Assembly: GCF_949987535.1 (NCBI RefSeq)
Contig: NC_080082.1
Location: 34,322,011 to 34,386,010, forward strand
Source of the DNA: Balaenoptera acutorostrata
Taxonomy: Eukaryota > Chordata > Mammalia > Artiodactyla > Balaenopteridae
Length of the DNA: 64,000 nt
Reading direction: 5' to 3'
Both the position numbers and the translations under genes were made by a program. Below, piece after piece: positions 1 through 13,100 of this stretch; the stretch's first letter is position 1, and every line of letters begins with the position of its first letter. A model generated the notes under the pieces. The model was not told where the DNA came from, searched no databases, and worked only from the letters and a program-made list of their open reading frames with translations.

Positions 1-1038
1 AGGAAAATAAAAAGTAAAGAATCTTTGCAATATTAAGGTTAAGCTGTCTTTTTCACACCAGTATCGGGAGAAAATGCTGATTGGGGGGCCTGCCTTGGGT
101 CCATGGTTGGTTGGGTTTTGTCCTGAAAGTCCATTTTGATGATTTGATATCCCTCTTCTCATACAAAGCATTATATGGAATTGTCCAAACACAGTTCAGA
201 AAATAGTTCTGAATGTCTATTCTGTATGAAAGTAGTTTTAAAACCAGTAAATTACCTTTAGGGACTCATATTGTCTGTGAGTTTATTTTAATAGAACTAT
301 TTGTTTAAGAAAAAAGTGTGTATTCATTATTTCATTCCACAAAGGAGTTGAGACCGTACTTAATTAAGCCTAAGCACAGTTAAAGCTACCTTCTAAACAG
401 ATGGCTGTCACTGAGATGTGTGCATGTTTTCCACTCAGTGTCAACTGGTAGGAGCAGTAATGAGCCACTGGTCCTACCGGGCAGCAGCTGGCATGGCCAG
501 ACGCAGTCGTGTATATCCCGCTCACACCACTGCCTACTCTGATGCCCAGCACCTCGCTGTCAACTGTGGGAGAAGGGTTTAGTTAGCAGTGTGGGATTTC
601 TGCTGTCATAATGCAAAGAAAGTAAACTTGGGACAAGTTTTTGTTATATTTCTAAGATTTATACATTTTAAATGTACGTTTATTTTAAATTTTAATTTTA
701 AAAATTGGACTTAATAAAACAAATTGTAAAACAAATTGTGCGCCCCTCCCCTTTTAAAACATATTTGAGGTGGAGTTTCATTTTTGTGAATCTTCTAAGA
801 AAAAAGTTTAAAGCAAGTAACACTGGACACAAAAAGGGAGGGAACTAACCAACCTACTTGGTTTGCCTTACTGTTGGTGTGTTATTAGGGCCCCTTACCA
901 GGTCATTAAGGAACAAAGTTTTAATTGGTGTCAGTAGCGCAAATTTCTCCGCTTTAGTTGTATTCATATTTGGAATTACATTTTAATGTTTTCATCTTAT
1001 CTTTTTTTTTTTTACTTAGTACTAATGTGTGTTTTCAG
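1..1038 (+). other. BRD7: BRD7 intron upstream of first visible exon
   Basis: AT-rich sequence with no coding exon. It ends in a T-rich tract and the acceptor 'gtgttttcag' before position 1039. Nothing else is recognised in it. Confidence 0.8.
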
Positions 1039-1162
1039 GAAAGACAAAGATGTACTTGAAGATAAATTTAAAAGCAATAATTTAGAAAGAGAGCAGGAGC
1101 AGATTGACCGCATTGTTAAGGAATCTGGAGGAAAGCTGACCAGGCGGCTTGTTAATAGTCAG
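1039..1162 (+). CDS. BRD7: BRD7 exon (window exon 1 of 10)
   Basis: The exon is 124 nt, acceptor ttttcag, donor CAG|gtgatc. It begins with the last base of a lysine codon and then encodes KDKDVLEDKFKSNNLEREQE through KESGGKLTRRLVNSQ. It is a highly charged segment at the start of the conserved C-terminal region. Phase 2 in, phase 0 out. Confidence 0.95.
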
Positions 1163-4100
1163 GTGATCAAGCTTTTCCTTTCTTTTCATTACCTACTGAT
1201 TCAGGTGGTCTGAAACTTTCAGTTTTTAAGTTGCTTGTGTACTTTTAATCCGTATCTGCCATAGAGCTCTGAAGGAGAACACTCACAAAAAGAAAACGTA
1301 ATAATAATTACTTGGTTTGTAAAGTACGTAGTATTATCCTCTGTCACTGGATAGAGGGATTTGGGTTTGTTTTTTTTTTTAAGTGATGTTAATGTGTTCT
1401 AAAGTTGGAAAATGAACCACAGACTTAAGGCTTACAAAGAAAACATTTATGTACTGGTCTTTTCAAGTCATATTGTATAGCACGTTGGTTCTAAAACCAA
1501 ATGAATTAATACATGACTTTGGGCAAGTCACTCCCCTTCCCTGGCCTTCAGTATCCTTTTTTAATAGAGTGAACAGAACTCGGTGACCTTAAGGACCCAC
1601 ACAGCTCTTCAAAATTCTGAGATTTCTCTTACCTTCATTTCTTTAACCCATCAACACCTGTGTGCATGGAGACAGGTGTGAAAGTTGATATCTGAGTATA
1701 ATGATGATCGCTACCTGTAATATTAGTTTGACTAAACTAAGGTAAGGTTTTCTGATGAGCAGCATATGTACATATGGTATATAAAACTGTTCATGCCATT
1801 TGAATACTTTGGGTCATTGCAGTGTGAATTTGAAAGGAGAAAACCAGATGGAACAACAACATTGGGACTTCTCCATCCTGTGGATCCTGTTGTAGGAGGT
1901 AAGTTCACAGAATTAGACTGTGCATGAACTTGATGCTAATTTGGCAAAGAGCAGTAGCCTAGGTTAACATTTTAAAGCAACAAGTCTGAATATTGATAAA
2001 CCTAACTGTATTATCATCCGTAAAGAACTTGGCTAGGCATCGTGTACTTCATGCTAACAGCTAGCCTAACTTTATTTCATCCCAAATAAGTACTACAGAT
2101 CAAATTTTCTTTAAAATATAAAGTGCCTGGAATATCATACCCACCATTAGCAAAGCCAAAATATTAGGCAGTCATTTCTAGCCCTGGTTTTAAGAGACTC
2201 TGGTATAAAGGCTCAGTTATTTCTTGAAGTATCTCAGAACCCTCAGACTATGGCATAATAAATTTAACTTTGACTTTTTAATTTCAGGGAATAAAATGAA
2301 TACATAGGCCATGTAGTACCTTAATGGGAATGGAATAATATATAGTTAATGACATATCTTTCAGTGTGGTTGATAGAAAGTTTATAAAGGTTGGGAATCA
2401 CTTTTAGAAACTCAAGTCATACTTACATTTTCTCAAATGATATTTTTTTTTTTTTTTTTTTAATTTTATTTATTTATTTTATTTTATTTTATGGCTGTGT
2501 TGGGTCTTCGTTTCTGTGTGAGGGCTTTCTCTAGTTGCGGCAAGTGGGGGCCACTCTTCATCGCGGTGCGCGGGCCTCTCACTATCGTGGCCTCTCCCGT
2601 TGCGGAGCACAGGCTCCAGATGCGCAGGCTCAGCAATTGTGGCTCACGGGCTTAGTCGCTCCGCGGCATATGGGATCTTCCCAGACCAGGGCTCGAACCC
2701 GTGTCCCCTGCATTGGCAGGCAGATTCTCAACCACTGCGCCACCAGGGAAGCCCCTCAAATGATATTTTAATGGAGATAGTATAGGGAATATTTTAAACC
2801 TTGGTGTAAGAATGGGAAATTTATGTCATTCATCTGAGGGGGGAAAATCATGTGATAAGCATGAGAATATTTTATAAATATCTGTTATCCTACTGCCATT
2901 AGGAGAGAGTTAATTGGAGATACAAAAATTAATAATGACAAAATTCCTGCACTTCAGGATATAGTCTCCATTATTTATTGTTTGCTATGAGCAAGACACT
3001 GTCTTAGGAGCTTGAGATGGAGCTAGGTGTAAAAAGGGAGCAAAACATGAAGAGACAAGTCCCTCTTACGTTCTGTGGAGTGGGGAAAGGAGGACACAAA
3101 CAAAAAGAATCATGTAAAGAGATGGCAACTTGTCCACCATGAATCAGTACATCAGAGGAACAGAGCAGCAGAGTAGTAACAGGATATACCTATCTAGTGT
3201 CTGGGGGTCAGAGAGGTTGATCCCAAAATGGTGAGTAAGGGATTGGGGAATAACAGGTAAAAAAAAACACCTTGAAGCAGAGAAGAGCTTGATGCATTTG
3301 ATGCAAGCCTGTCAATGTTCTCTTTGAGCATTGCATTCCACTCTTGAAATGCTGAAGGAGAACATTAATAGCCTCCTTTACTTAGAAGAAAAGGAACTGG
3401 TGCTATGTTTTCAAAACAAAACTCATTTTTTACTTTTATATGAACTTTTCATAAGAATGTTTTAGGGTCTTAGGTCAAAGAAAATGCCACAGGGGAGAAA
3501 AATAAAAAGAAAATGCCACAGGATTGAGAGCATTGCTCTCTCTAGTATAGCCGTGATGAAAATTTGGTGATGCAACTAAGTTGATTTAGGTCACACCCTA
3601 AGATCTGCCCCTTTCTTTGTACTTGGGGTCTGGTCTCTGCTCTTGGTCTGGTTTTCTGGATTTCCTGCTTCTGTAGGCGTTGTCAAATGTGGCCAACTCT
3701 GACTTGACTCCTCACACACACAGCAGCTCCCCCAGGAGGCCAGTTTACTGGTTTAAGGTAGAAGATGCCCCTGTCTCAGCTGCATCCTCCTGGTTGGAGG
3801 CACTAGTACCAATTGGGACACCAAATTCCAGACTGCTTATTACCAAGGAAAGAAGATATGATTTAGGTGTTTGAAGTTTCTCACAAGTGCTTTTATTTTA
3901 TCACACTGATCACATGTGGCAGTAGACTCTATTCCAGGGTGGTCATGCTACAAAAATCATCTCATCTCTTCTTCAAGAGAAAATGTCCTTTCTGTTGGAT
4001 TTTGTTAGAGACCACATTTTGTCCTGATACCATCCTTCTCAGTTCTTATGCTTGTATCACAGATTTCTAGCATCATTACAGGGGTTCGTTCCTGGTTTAC

Positions 4101-7100
4101 AGACATCACGTCTTTGAAGGCTATTCTTCCCTGCAGTGCAAGTCTTCCTCAGACTAATTCAGATTAACTTATCCTGAATATATTATGAGTTCTTGTCTTT
4201 AATCATGTATTTTCCCTTAGTCTTTTACTTGACCTTTTCTACTGGTTTACTTCCATCATCTTAACGTTATAAGATCCGACCTTCAGGACTTCCCTGGCTG
4301 TCCAGTGGTTAAGACTCCACGCTCCCAATGCAGGGGGCGCAGGTTTGATCCCTGGTGGGGGAACTAAGATCCCACATGCTGCGGGGTGCGGCCAAAAGAA
4401 AAACTAAAAATTAAAAAAAAAAAGTCCATGTTTAAAAAACTTTAAACATGTTTTTTAAAGTGAAGTGCAACACGATTATAAAGAATTCCAGGCTGCAGTA
4501 GAGTATAATGAAAAGGACCAGATTTTGGTCCCACGTACATTCCTTCCTTTCTAAGCTCAGATTTTCTTATGTTAAAAATGGGTAGAGCAAGGGCTGCCCA
4601 GAGTCACGTGGATGGCATGCAGCAGTGTGCGCACAGACGCTGAGCGAGAGCACCATCTGGACCACTGCCACCTGAGCTGCCGCCACCGTGCTCACTCTTA
4701 TGTTTTAGAACCAGGCTACTGCCCTGTGAGACTGGGAATGACAGCTGGAAGACTTCAGTCTGGAGTGAATACTTTGCAGGGGTTCAAAGAAGATAAAAGG
4801 AACAAGGTAACTCCAGGTAAGGCTCCCACGTGGTCATCAAGTTTTTTCTTCTCTCTTTCTCAAGGAGCTGAGGAAAAGAAGCACTCTCTTTATGGTATTT
4901 TTGCAATATTAATTAGCTATTTTATTAAGAAGAAACTGAAAAATCAGTATTTTTTTTTCCTAAATTTATTTATTTTTGGCTGCGTTGGGTCTTTGTTGCT
5001 GTGCGTGGGCTTTCTCTAGTTATGGCGAGCAGGGGCTACTCTTCGTTGTGGTGCGCGGGCTTCTCATTGCGGTGGCTTCTCTTGTTGCGGAGCACGGGCT
5101 CTAGGCGCGCGGGCTTCAGTAGTTGTGGCATGTGGGCTCAGTAGTTGTGGCTTGTGGGCTCTAGAGCACAGGCTCAGTAGTTCTGGCGCACGGGCTTAGT
5201 TGCTCCGCAGCATGTGAGATCTTCCTGGACCAGGGCTCAAACCCGTGTCCCCTGCATTGGCAGGTGGATTCTTAACCACTGTGCCACCAGGGAAGCCCCT
5301 GAAAAATCAGTATTAGTATTCAAAATGAGCTTTGTTATTTCTTTTTTTTCCTCTCCCCTTTGCGGGCAAAGATTCACCTGAGTTGTGACTTCCCAGATAT
5401 GTTTTGGAGAAAATGTTTACCCTAGATTTGTATGCCAGTCAATGAAGTAGCAAAGTTAGAAGGGAATAATCTTTAATAAACAAAAAAATAGATTGACATA
5501 CAAGTTAAAGAATGGTATTGTGGTTTTGTGTGTGTGTGTTTTTATCAACAGTGTTATACTTGAATTATGGACCCTACAGTTCTTATGCACCACATTATGA
5601 CTCCACATTTGCAAATATCAGCAAGGACGATTCTGATCTAATCTATTCAACCTATGGGGAAGACTCTGACCTCCCGAGTGATTTCAGGTGAGTCACCAGT
5701 TCATCAGTATTCTGAGTGCTACATTGTCCTAAAATATTGATATACGTAAGTGATCTATTGATAGACTTACAGAGTTATTCAAATGGTAGAAAATGTGTTC
5801 AGTAATTTTTTTAACTGACAATAATCAAATAGACCCTTAGTTATCATCGCTCTTTAATAGAGACTATATATTTTAAAGAAAGAATGTATCTCCCTAATGT
5901 TTTCTGATGTTGGCATCTGTAGTATTTTAATTCTTACAAAAATATCTTTTTAAAGATGCTGTGTACCTCCACTTACTAAAATTCAGGAGCTTGTTGCTTC
6001 AGAATGTTGACGTGCCACCTGCTTTACTGTAACAGTTTTGTGTGTCAGTGAGTTGTTCCAAATTTGATCAGTTTGGGAAGCCACAACCCATTTTCCCCAA
6101 GATAAGAGGTAGGACATGATTCGATTCCTAAGGCAACCCACATCTAAGCCTGTTTGACCCATCACGTACCAGTAGACCATTGCAGTTACACTCAACTATC
6201 CCTTATTAAATGTTTCTGTTGGAAGATAACTTTGTGTTCTTATTTAGGATGTTGGGTACTTTGCATCCCATCAACATAATGAAATGTCCTGATTTACTGG
6301 GATTCTGGCTTGGGGTGGGGCACTGAGCTTGGGTTTTTCCTCCTTGGCACTGGCACTTTGTTAACTTTCGTTATATGTAAGAATTTAACCCAATAGATTA
6401 ACCAGTCTCCTGGTGTTCTGACAAAGGGGGGATTGTTCACTTTTATATATGTATGGTGGTAGTGGTGGCAGTGTTTTTGTAAGGCAGGGGTCCTTAGTCA
6501 GTGACTGTGGTTTAAGATCAAGCCATTTGTATATCCTTTAGACCTCTTCTCACCAGCTTGAATAAATTCTTTCAGGATTATTCATCCATGCATTCCACAT
6601 ACAGGCATTGCAGGTGCCTTGTTTTCCAGGCAGTCTTCTAGATACTGGGGATTCCCCTGGGAAACAATGCTGACAAGGACCCATGCCCTCCTGTCAGGTG
6701 GTAACAGGTGTTTTGAAGAAAAGTAAAGAAGTAAAGGAAGATAGAGAGTACTAGGATTGGGAGAGGGGTGCTGTTTTAAATAGGGTAGTCAAGGAAGGCT
6801 TTGCTAAGTGAACATTGGGCAAAACTGAAGGCAGTAAAGAAGCAAACGTTGCTGCCATGTGAGAGAACATTCCAGCCAGTGGAATAGCTGTGCGAAGGCC
6901 CTGAGGTGGGAACCTGCCTGACACATTTAAAGACCAAGAAGAGCAGTAAGGGCCAGGAAGAGAAGGGGGAACAACTGGTGGGAGTAGATCTTTATAAAGA
7001 CTTTGCGTTTTATTCTAAGTGAGATGGGAAAATATTGGTGGCTTTTGAGCAGAGTAGTGACCAAGTCTGGCTTATAATTTTAAAAGGATCACTATGGCTG

Positions 7101-10100
7101 CTCTGTGGAAAACAGATTGCAGGGGGGCAAGGGAAGAAACAGAGGAACTGCTGTCATAATCCACGTGAGAACTGGACCGTGGGAGTGGTGGCTGAGGTGC
7201 TGAGAGGGGATCAGTAGTCAGCCAGTAGGATTTCTTGACTCACTGAAGTGGGGTGTGAGGGAGCAAAGTCAAGGAGGACTCCAGGGTTTCAGACCAAGCC
7301 TAAAAGGATGACATTGCTGTTTACTGAGAAGGGGAAGATTTTAGAAGGACTGCTTCGGGAGGAAGATCCAGCAACTCAATTTCGGACATTTTGAGCCTAT
7401 TAGACCTCCAAATGGAGCTGTCCAAAGAGTGTGGTCCAAACTGGAGGTGTGACTTTTAGAGTCTTTTAGTATCTGTGAGAGTCCTGAGCTGAGTACGATC
7501 ACCTTAGGGAAGAGGCAAGGAATTCCACAGACTGAGCCCTGATCCCCTCCATCACTGAGGTCTTGTTCTTCCTTGAAGTTTCCCCAGGAGCATTTCCTTT
7601 TCATCGTGTTCTTGGTATTGTTTAATTCTCTTGTGATGATAACTTGATCACTGGTAAATATGTAAATACAGTGTTGTGTCTAGATGGAAAGTTTCACATC
7701 ATGGGGTATAAATTAAAGGCATCTAATGAAATAGTTGGCTCTGATAGGAAGATTACGCCAGTGGAGATGATTTGTATGAAAATGACTTTCCCAACACACT
7801 CTCTTTCAGCATCCATGAGTTTTTGGCCACATGCCAAGATTATCCATATGTTATGGCAGATAGTTTACTGGATGTTTTAACAAAAGGAGGACATTCTAGA
7901 ACCCTGCAGGAGGCAGAGATGGTAAGAATGCTGCTAAAGAAACAGTGATTTATCATTGGCCCTCAGGTGTTAGTCATCAGTGTTATGAAACCATGGGATT
8001 AACCAGTGTGACAGCTGAACTCCATTGCACTGAAAAGACAGCCCAGCCCGGGTGGAGACCATGGGTGGAGGACAATGAACGGAAACGAGTAACTCGGCTA
8101 CCAGGATCTGTGAGGGCCAGTGATTGTCATTATCTCCTCATCTTGGAAATGTAGGAATCAAAAATGGGGGTTATAACTCAGAAGTCAGCTCGTGTTATGT
8201 ACCCTAACAAAAAAAGGAAGTCTTGCTCACTGGTTTGACATTAAGTTGACTAAAATGATAGGGAATGTCCTTTTCCTTATTACGTAGTAATAATATAGTG
8301 GTGGAGCCTCAAGTAAAAAAGTAAAAAGCTTCCTCATTGCTGTATTTTATTAACACTTGTAAACTAGCTCCAGTTCAGTTGGACATAGTTCATAATCTGG
8401 GATAATTCAGAGACTTGGCTCAAAGATTAAAACCAGAAAGTGTTCCTTCAGTGTAGAGGAGAGTTGGTCTCCAGAATGTCCTTGTCACCATAGTTAGAGG
8501 AACCCTGTATCTCCTGGGGGTCATAACTCTTCCTGGTGGCTGTGACTGTAGTTGCCTTGTCCTCTGCCCTCGCTGTACCTGTGGCTACTGGTCCTTGGGT
8601 GACCTGTCAGCAAAGCTGAGTCAGCGCCTGAAGTTCAGTGAGAATTGCTGTAGAGTCTTATATCTTAGCACATAAACTGCTTTCTTCACATAACCTAAAA
8701 AACATTCAGCTTTACATCAATTCAAAAATATTTTTACTATACCCTTCCCAGCAATTAACCTGAATTAATTAAAAGTCTTGAACTAAAATTGCATATCTTT
8801 CATTTTGTTGATATGGCAATATATTTCAAATTTAAAGCTCCTCTGCCCTTTGATCCAGCAGTTCCTCTTAGAATTTATACTAGAAAATTAAGATAGAAGT
8901 TACATATAAGCAATACAGTGTTTATAATTTTTTAAAATTGGGAATCAGTTAAATAAATCACAGTATAACCTTTCAAGAAAAGATAACAGGGCTTCCCTGG
9001 TGGCACAGTGGTTGAGAATCTGCCTGCCAGTGCAGGGGACACGGATTCGAGCCCTGATCTGGGAAGATCCCACATGCCGCGGAGCAACTAGACCCGTGAG
9101 CCGCAATTGCTGAGCCTGCGCGTCTGGAGCCTGTGCTCCGCAATAAGAGAGGCCACGATAATGAGAGGCCCGCGCACCACGATGAAGAGTGGCCCCCACT
9201 TGCCGCAACTAGAGAAAGCCCTCGCACAGAAACGAAGACCCAACACAGCCATAAATAAATAAATAAATAATAAATAAACCCAAAAAGTTTAAAAAAAACA
9301 ATGAGATACAATTTAAAAAAAAAACAAAAAGAAAAGATAACAGATCATGATTGATTTTTGTGCATGATACAAGTATTGTTTATATACGCAGTATCTCTGA
9401 AGACTAGGATTATGGGAAGTTTTCACGTTCTCTATAGCATTTGAATATTTTACATTCTCTGCTGTCTGCAAGTATTGCCTCTTTTCATGCAGAATACACC
9501 CTGGAGTACTCCTATCTTCTCTTTGTCAGAGATTTCAACCACCTATTGCTAAAAATAAGACTCCATTTATTTAGGTCCTTGTATGCTATTACCAAGTACC
9601 TTCTTAAACATGTGTGTTGCTTCTTGATTGGTCATAGAACTATCAGTCTTGAAGTCACCAGTAATATGTACTCTGGACTCACAAAATACTCTCAAAATGC
9701 TAATAATTATATCTAATTCATTTTTGGTTTAAAAAATTATATTTTGATAATCCATATTCTTATTCCTTTTATCTTGCCGTGAAACTCTTGATGTTTTTCT
9801 GTTTTCCTTGATATTAGCCTTTTTATATATCTTTTAATAAAGTGTTTTTCTTTATCCTTACAGTCATCTGAAGATGAAGGCCAAACTAGGACACTTGACA
9901 CAGCAAAAGAAATGGAGGTGATTATATTTTTTACTCTTTTTAAGAAATATTTAAATGGCAAATAAGCTAAAAAGCCTAAATGATAAAGCTTTTATTTTAA
10001 AAGAAAAATATTTATTGAGTGTCTCCTGAGATCAAAGAACTTTCTTTGCCTGTGGGGAATGTAGTAGCAGCGAGTGCAGTAGATAAGCACACATGTAAAC

Positions 10101-13100
10101 AAGGGAGCCAAAGCCAATTACCGTACAGAGTAAATGTACATGTTGTGGGAACGCAGGTTGGGGAAACCAGCTGCTTTGGACAGCTGAGGAGATCCTCACA
10201 GAGGGACTTCCGGATGAACTGGGTCTAGAAGGATGAACAGGGTTCCCCCAGCACAGGCCCAGGTTTGTGAAGTGGGTAGAACTTCATGTGTAATGACCTG
10301 AATAGATCTGAGCAGGCAAGGCACATGTGCAGAGCACCCAGAAAGTGAGTGACCACAGGGTACCTGGAGAGAGGAGGAAAGGTATTGAGGACCAAATGAT
10401 GAGTCATATATGCAGTGCTTAAGAAGTTGAGATTTTATTTTAGAAGTTAGACTGCTGTGATCAAATGTGGAGGCGAGAGAGGGTCTGGAGGGAGGGGACC
10501 AGTGAAAAGCTATAGGACTTATGCTAGTTAATTTTTTGCTTAGATAACAATACTGTGGAAGAGAGTGAAGATGTACGATAAAGAGAAATACAGTAGAAAT
10601 AAAATTGACAGGACCTGCACAAGGTAGATATTAGTATTGTTAGCTCATATTGGACATACAGGAAAAGGAGCACGGCTTTGGCAGGGAAAGAAATTTCACT
10701 CGGTTTCAGGGCTGGTGAGTGTGATTTGAGACATCAATGGAGGTGTGGATCTGGAAGTTATTGGTGTCAAGGTAGAATTATTGTAGGTATTAGGTGACTG
10801 AGATTGTCCAGGCAGGACACGTAGGCTGGGAAAAGGCCAAAGAACAGAACCTTGGAGAGGCCAGTAGTTAAGGTGGGAAGACCACGGAAGACTGATGCAG
10901 GAAAGAGTCCAGCAGTGTCAGATGCTGCACAGAAGCCCAGTAAGAGGAGACCAGCAGGTGTCATTTGTAACCTTAATCAGAGTAATTTCAGTAAAATGGT
11001 GGGGCAAGATAAAGGTACCGTGAGTTAAATGACTGGAGGAAAACTGGGACATTGAAGATCAGAGAGACGTAAGCTCTTTGAAGGGAAAGAAAACTTGAAG
11101 ATGTGAGATCAAGTAAAGACAGATGCAAATGTAGATGGTACTGACAAAATCATGTCATTTTCCAAGAAAGAGGAGCCAAGCAAGGTCATGTACTTGGTGA
11201 GCCGGCAAGAATGAAAGAAAACTTCAGAATGGGAAAGAAAGCTGGGTAAGAAGTTTATTGAATAGAGTTGTAAGGGCCCAGGCGAAATGGCAAACCATAA
11301 GTATCAGTATGTACTGATACGGTTTTCTCCACCACACACTTTTAGCCCGTATGTCGGTAGAGAAATAGGATGTTCAGACTGTCCAAGCTCGGAGTGCGAT
11401 ACCAAAGTATAAAAGGAACCATTAACTTTTGTTTACTCATTGTCAGGATTGTCAGGATTGATCTAAAAAGCAGTGTTGGGGTTATGGAAACTCCGAGTCT
11501 TGTGATTCCAAAAATAAAACTCCACCCTTTTTAGGATTTTGTTTCTCCCATGCAATACTACAGCCTGGCTTTGGGGCCTGGAGGAGACCCAGGAAGTATC
11601 TTTTTTTTTAAATATTATTTATGGCTGTGTTGGGTCTTCGTTTCTGTGCAAGGGCTTTCTCCAGCTGTGGCAAGTGGGGGCCACTCTTCATCGCGGTGCG
11701 CGGGCCTCTTCACTATCGCGGCCTCTCTTGTTGCGGAGTTCAAGCTCCAGACACGCAGGCTCAGTAATTGTGGCTCACGGGCCTAGTTGCTCCGCGGCAT
11801 GTGGGATCTTCCCAGACGAGGGCTCGAACCCGTGTCCCCTGCATTGGCAGGCAGATTCTCAACCACTGCGCCACCAGGGAAGCCCCAGAAAGTATCTTAT
11901 TATGTTCAAGATCTACCACAGGGGAGTGCAAGTGTATGGACTGAAACACTGCCTGTGAACCTCAGAAACTGCAGCCTTGTCACAGTCACCAAAAGCGCTT
12001 CACAGAGTCGGCAGTAACGAGGCTTTTATCTTTAGAGTGGTGATGAAACAACTGATGCAGATTGTGTAAGACACACCATTCCATTACCGAGAAGTGTGAT
12101 TTATGGACACTTTTGCCAGGATTTGGGAATGGCATTTTAAAGGTTTTTATAGGTATCAGAATTATAACTCTAAATAGGTGAAATAGCTTGGCTTATAAAC
12201 ACAAACCATCTTCTTAATTTCTCATTCTAGCACTGTCAGGGCTTAGCAAGCTCAATTAATCTTTTTTTTTAAAGCAGATTACAGAAATCGAACCAACAGG
12301 GCATTTAGACTCCAATAATCAAGACAGGCTTACAGCACTGAAAGCAGTAACAAACTTTGGAGCTCCAGTTGAAGTTTTTGACTCGGAAGGTAAGTGTCTC
12401 CAGAGGGTTTGAAGGAAATACTTCACGACACAGGCAGTCAAGATTTAATGTCACAGTAGCACAGATTAACGTAGCCATCCATTCACTACAGGAACATCTT
12501 GACTGGCCATGCTTCAGTGGAATAGTAAAGCATGTCTGTGGTGTTGATTTCATTTGAGGGGGATTACTCCTTTGAGAAGACTAACCAATAAATAGCAAAA
12601 CCCCAGAGCATAGTACTCAATTTATTGCACAAGATCACGTACAAGTATGTCCATGTTATCCTTAGTAAGTTATTTTTCTTAACCACACAGAAGCTGAAGT
12701 GTTCCAGAGGAAACTTGATGAGACCACCAAACTGCTCAGAGAGCTCCAGGAAGCCCAGAATGAGCGTTTGAGCACCAGACCCCCTCCCAACATGATCTGT
12801 CTCTTGGGTCCCTCATACAGAGAAATGCATCTTGGTATGTTGTACCTCTGGTAGGAGAATAAGGGTGCTTAAAGGGAAAATTTCTGAGTAGTGATACCAC
12901 AATAAAGTAACACTGAAGTGAATACCATGGACAGTATTTTTTTCCACTTATGTATTTATTGGGCTTTTGTTTTGTTTTTTTAAGTTATCTAAAGGAACCA
13001 CATTTCAGTACCTTGAACTGTCTTTATGTTGATTTTTCTTTCCAGCTGAACAAGTGACCAATAACCTTAAAGAACTTGCACAGCAAGTAGCTCCAGGTGA

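Noticed and set aside
8945..9311. Open frames with the translation pattern 'LVAASGGHSSSRCAGLS'
   Set aside because: The same frames recur at 2535, 11550, 53448 and elsewhere because they are translations of CHR SINE copies, not genes.
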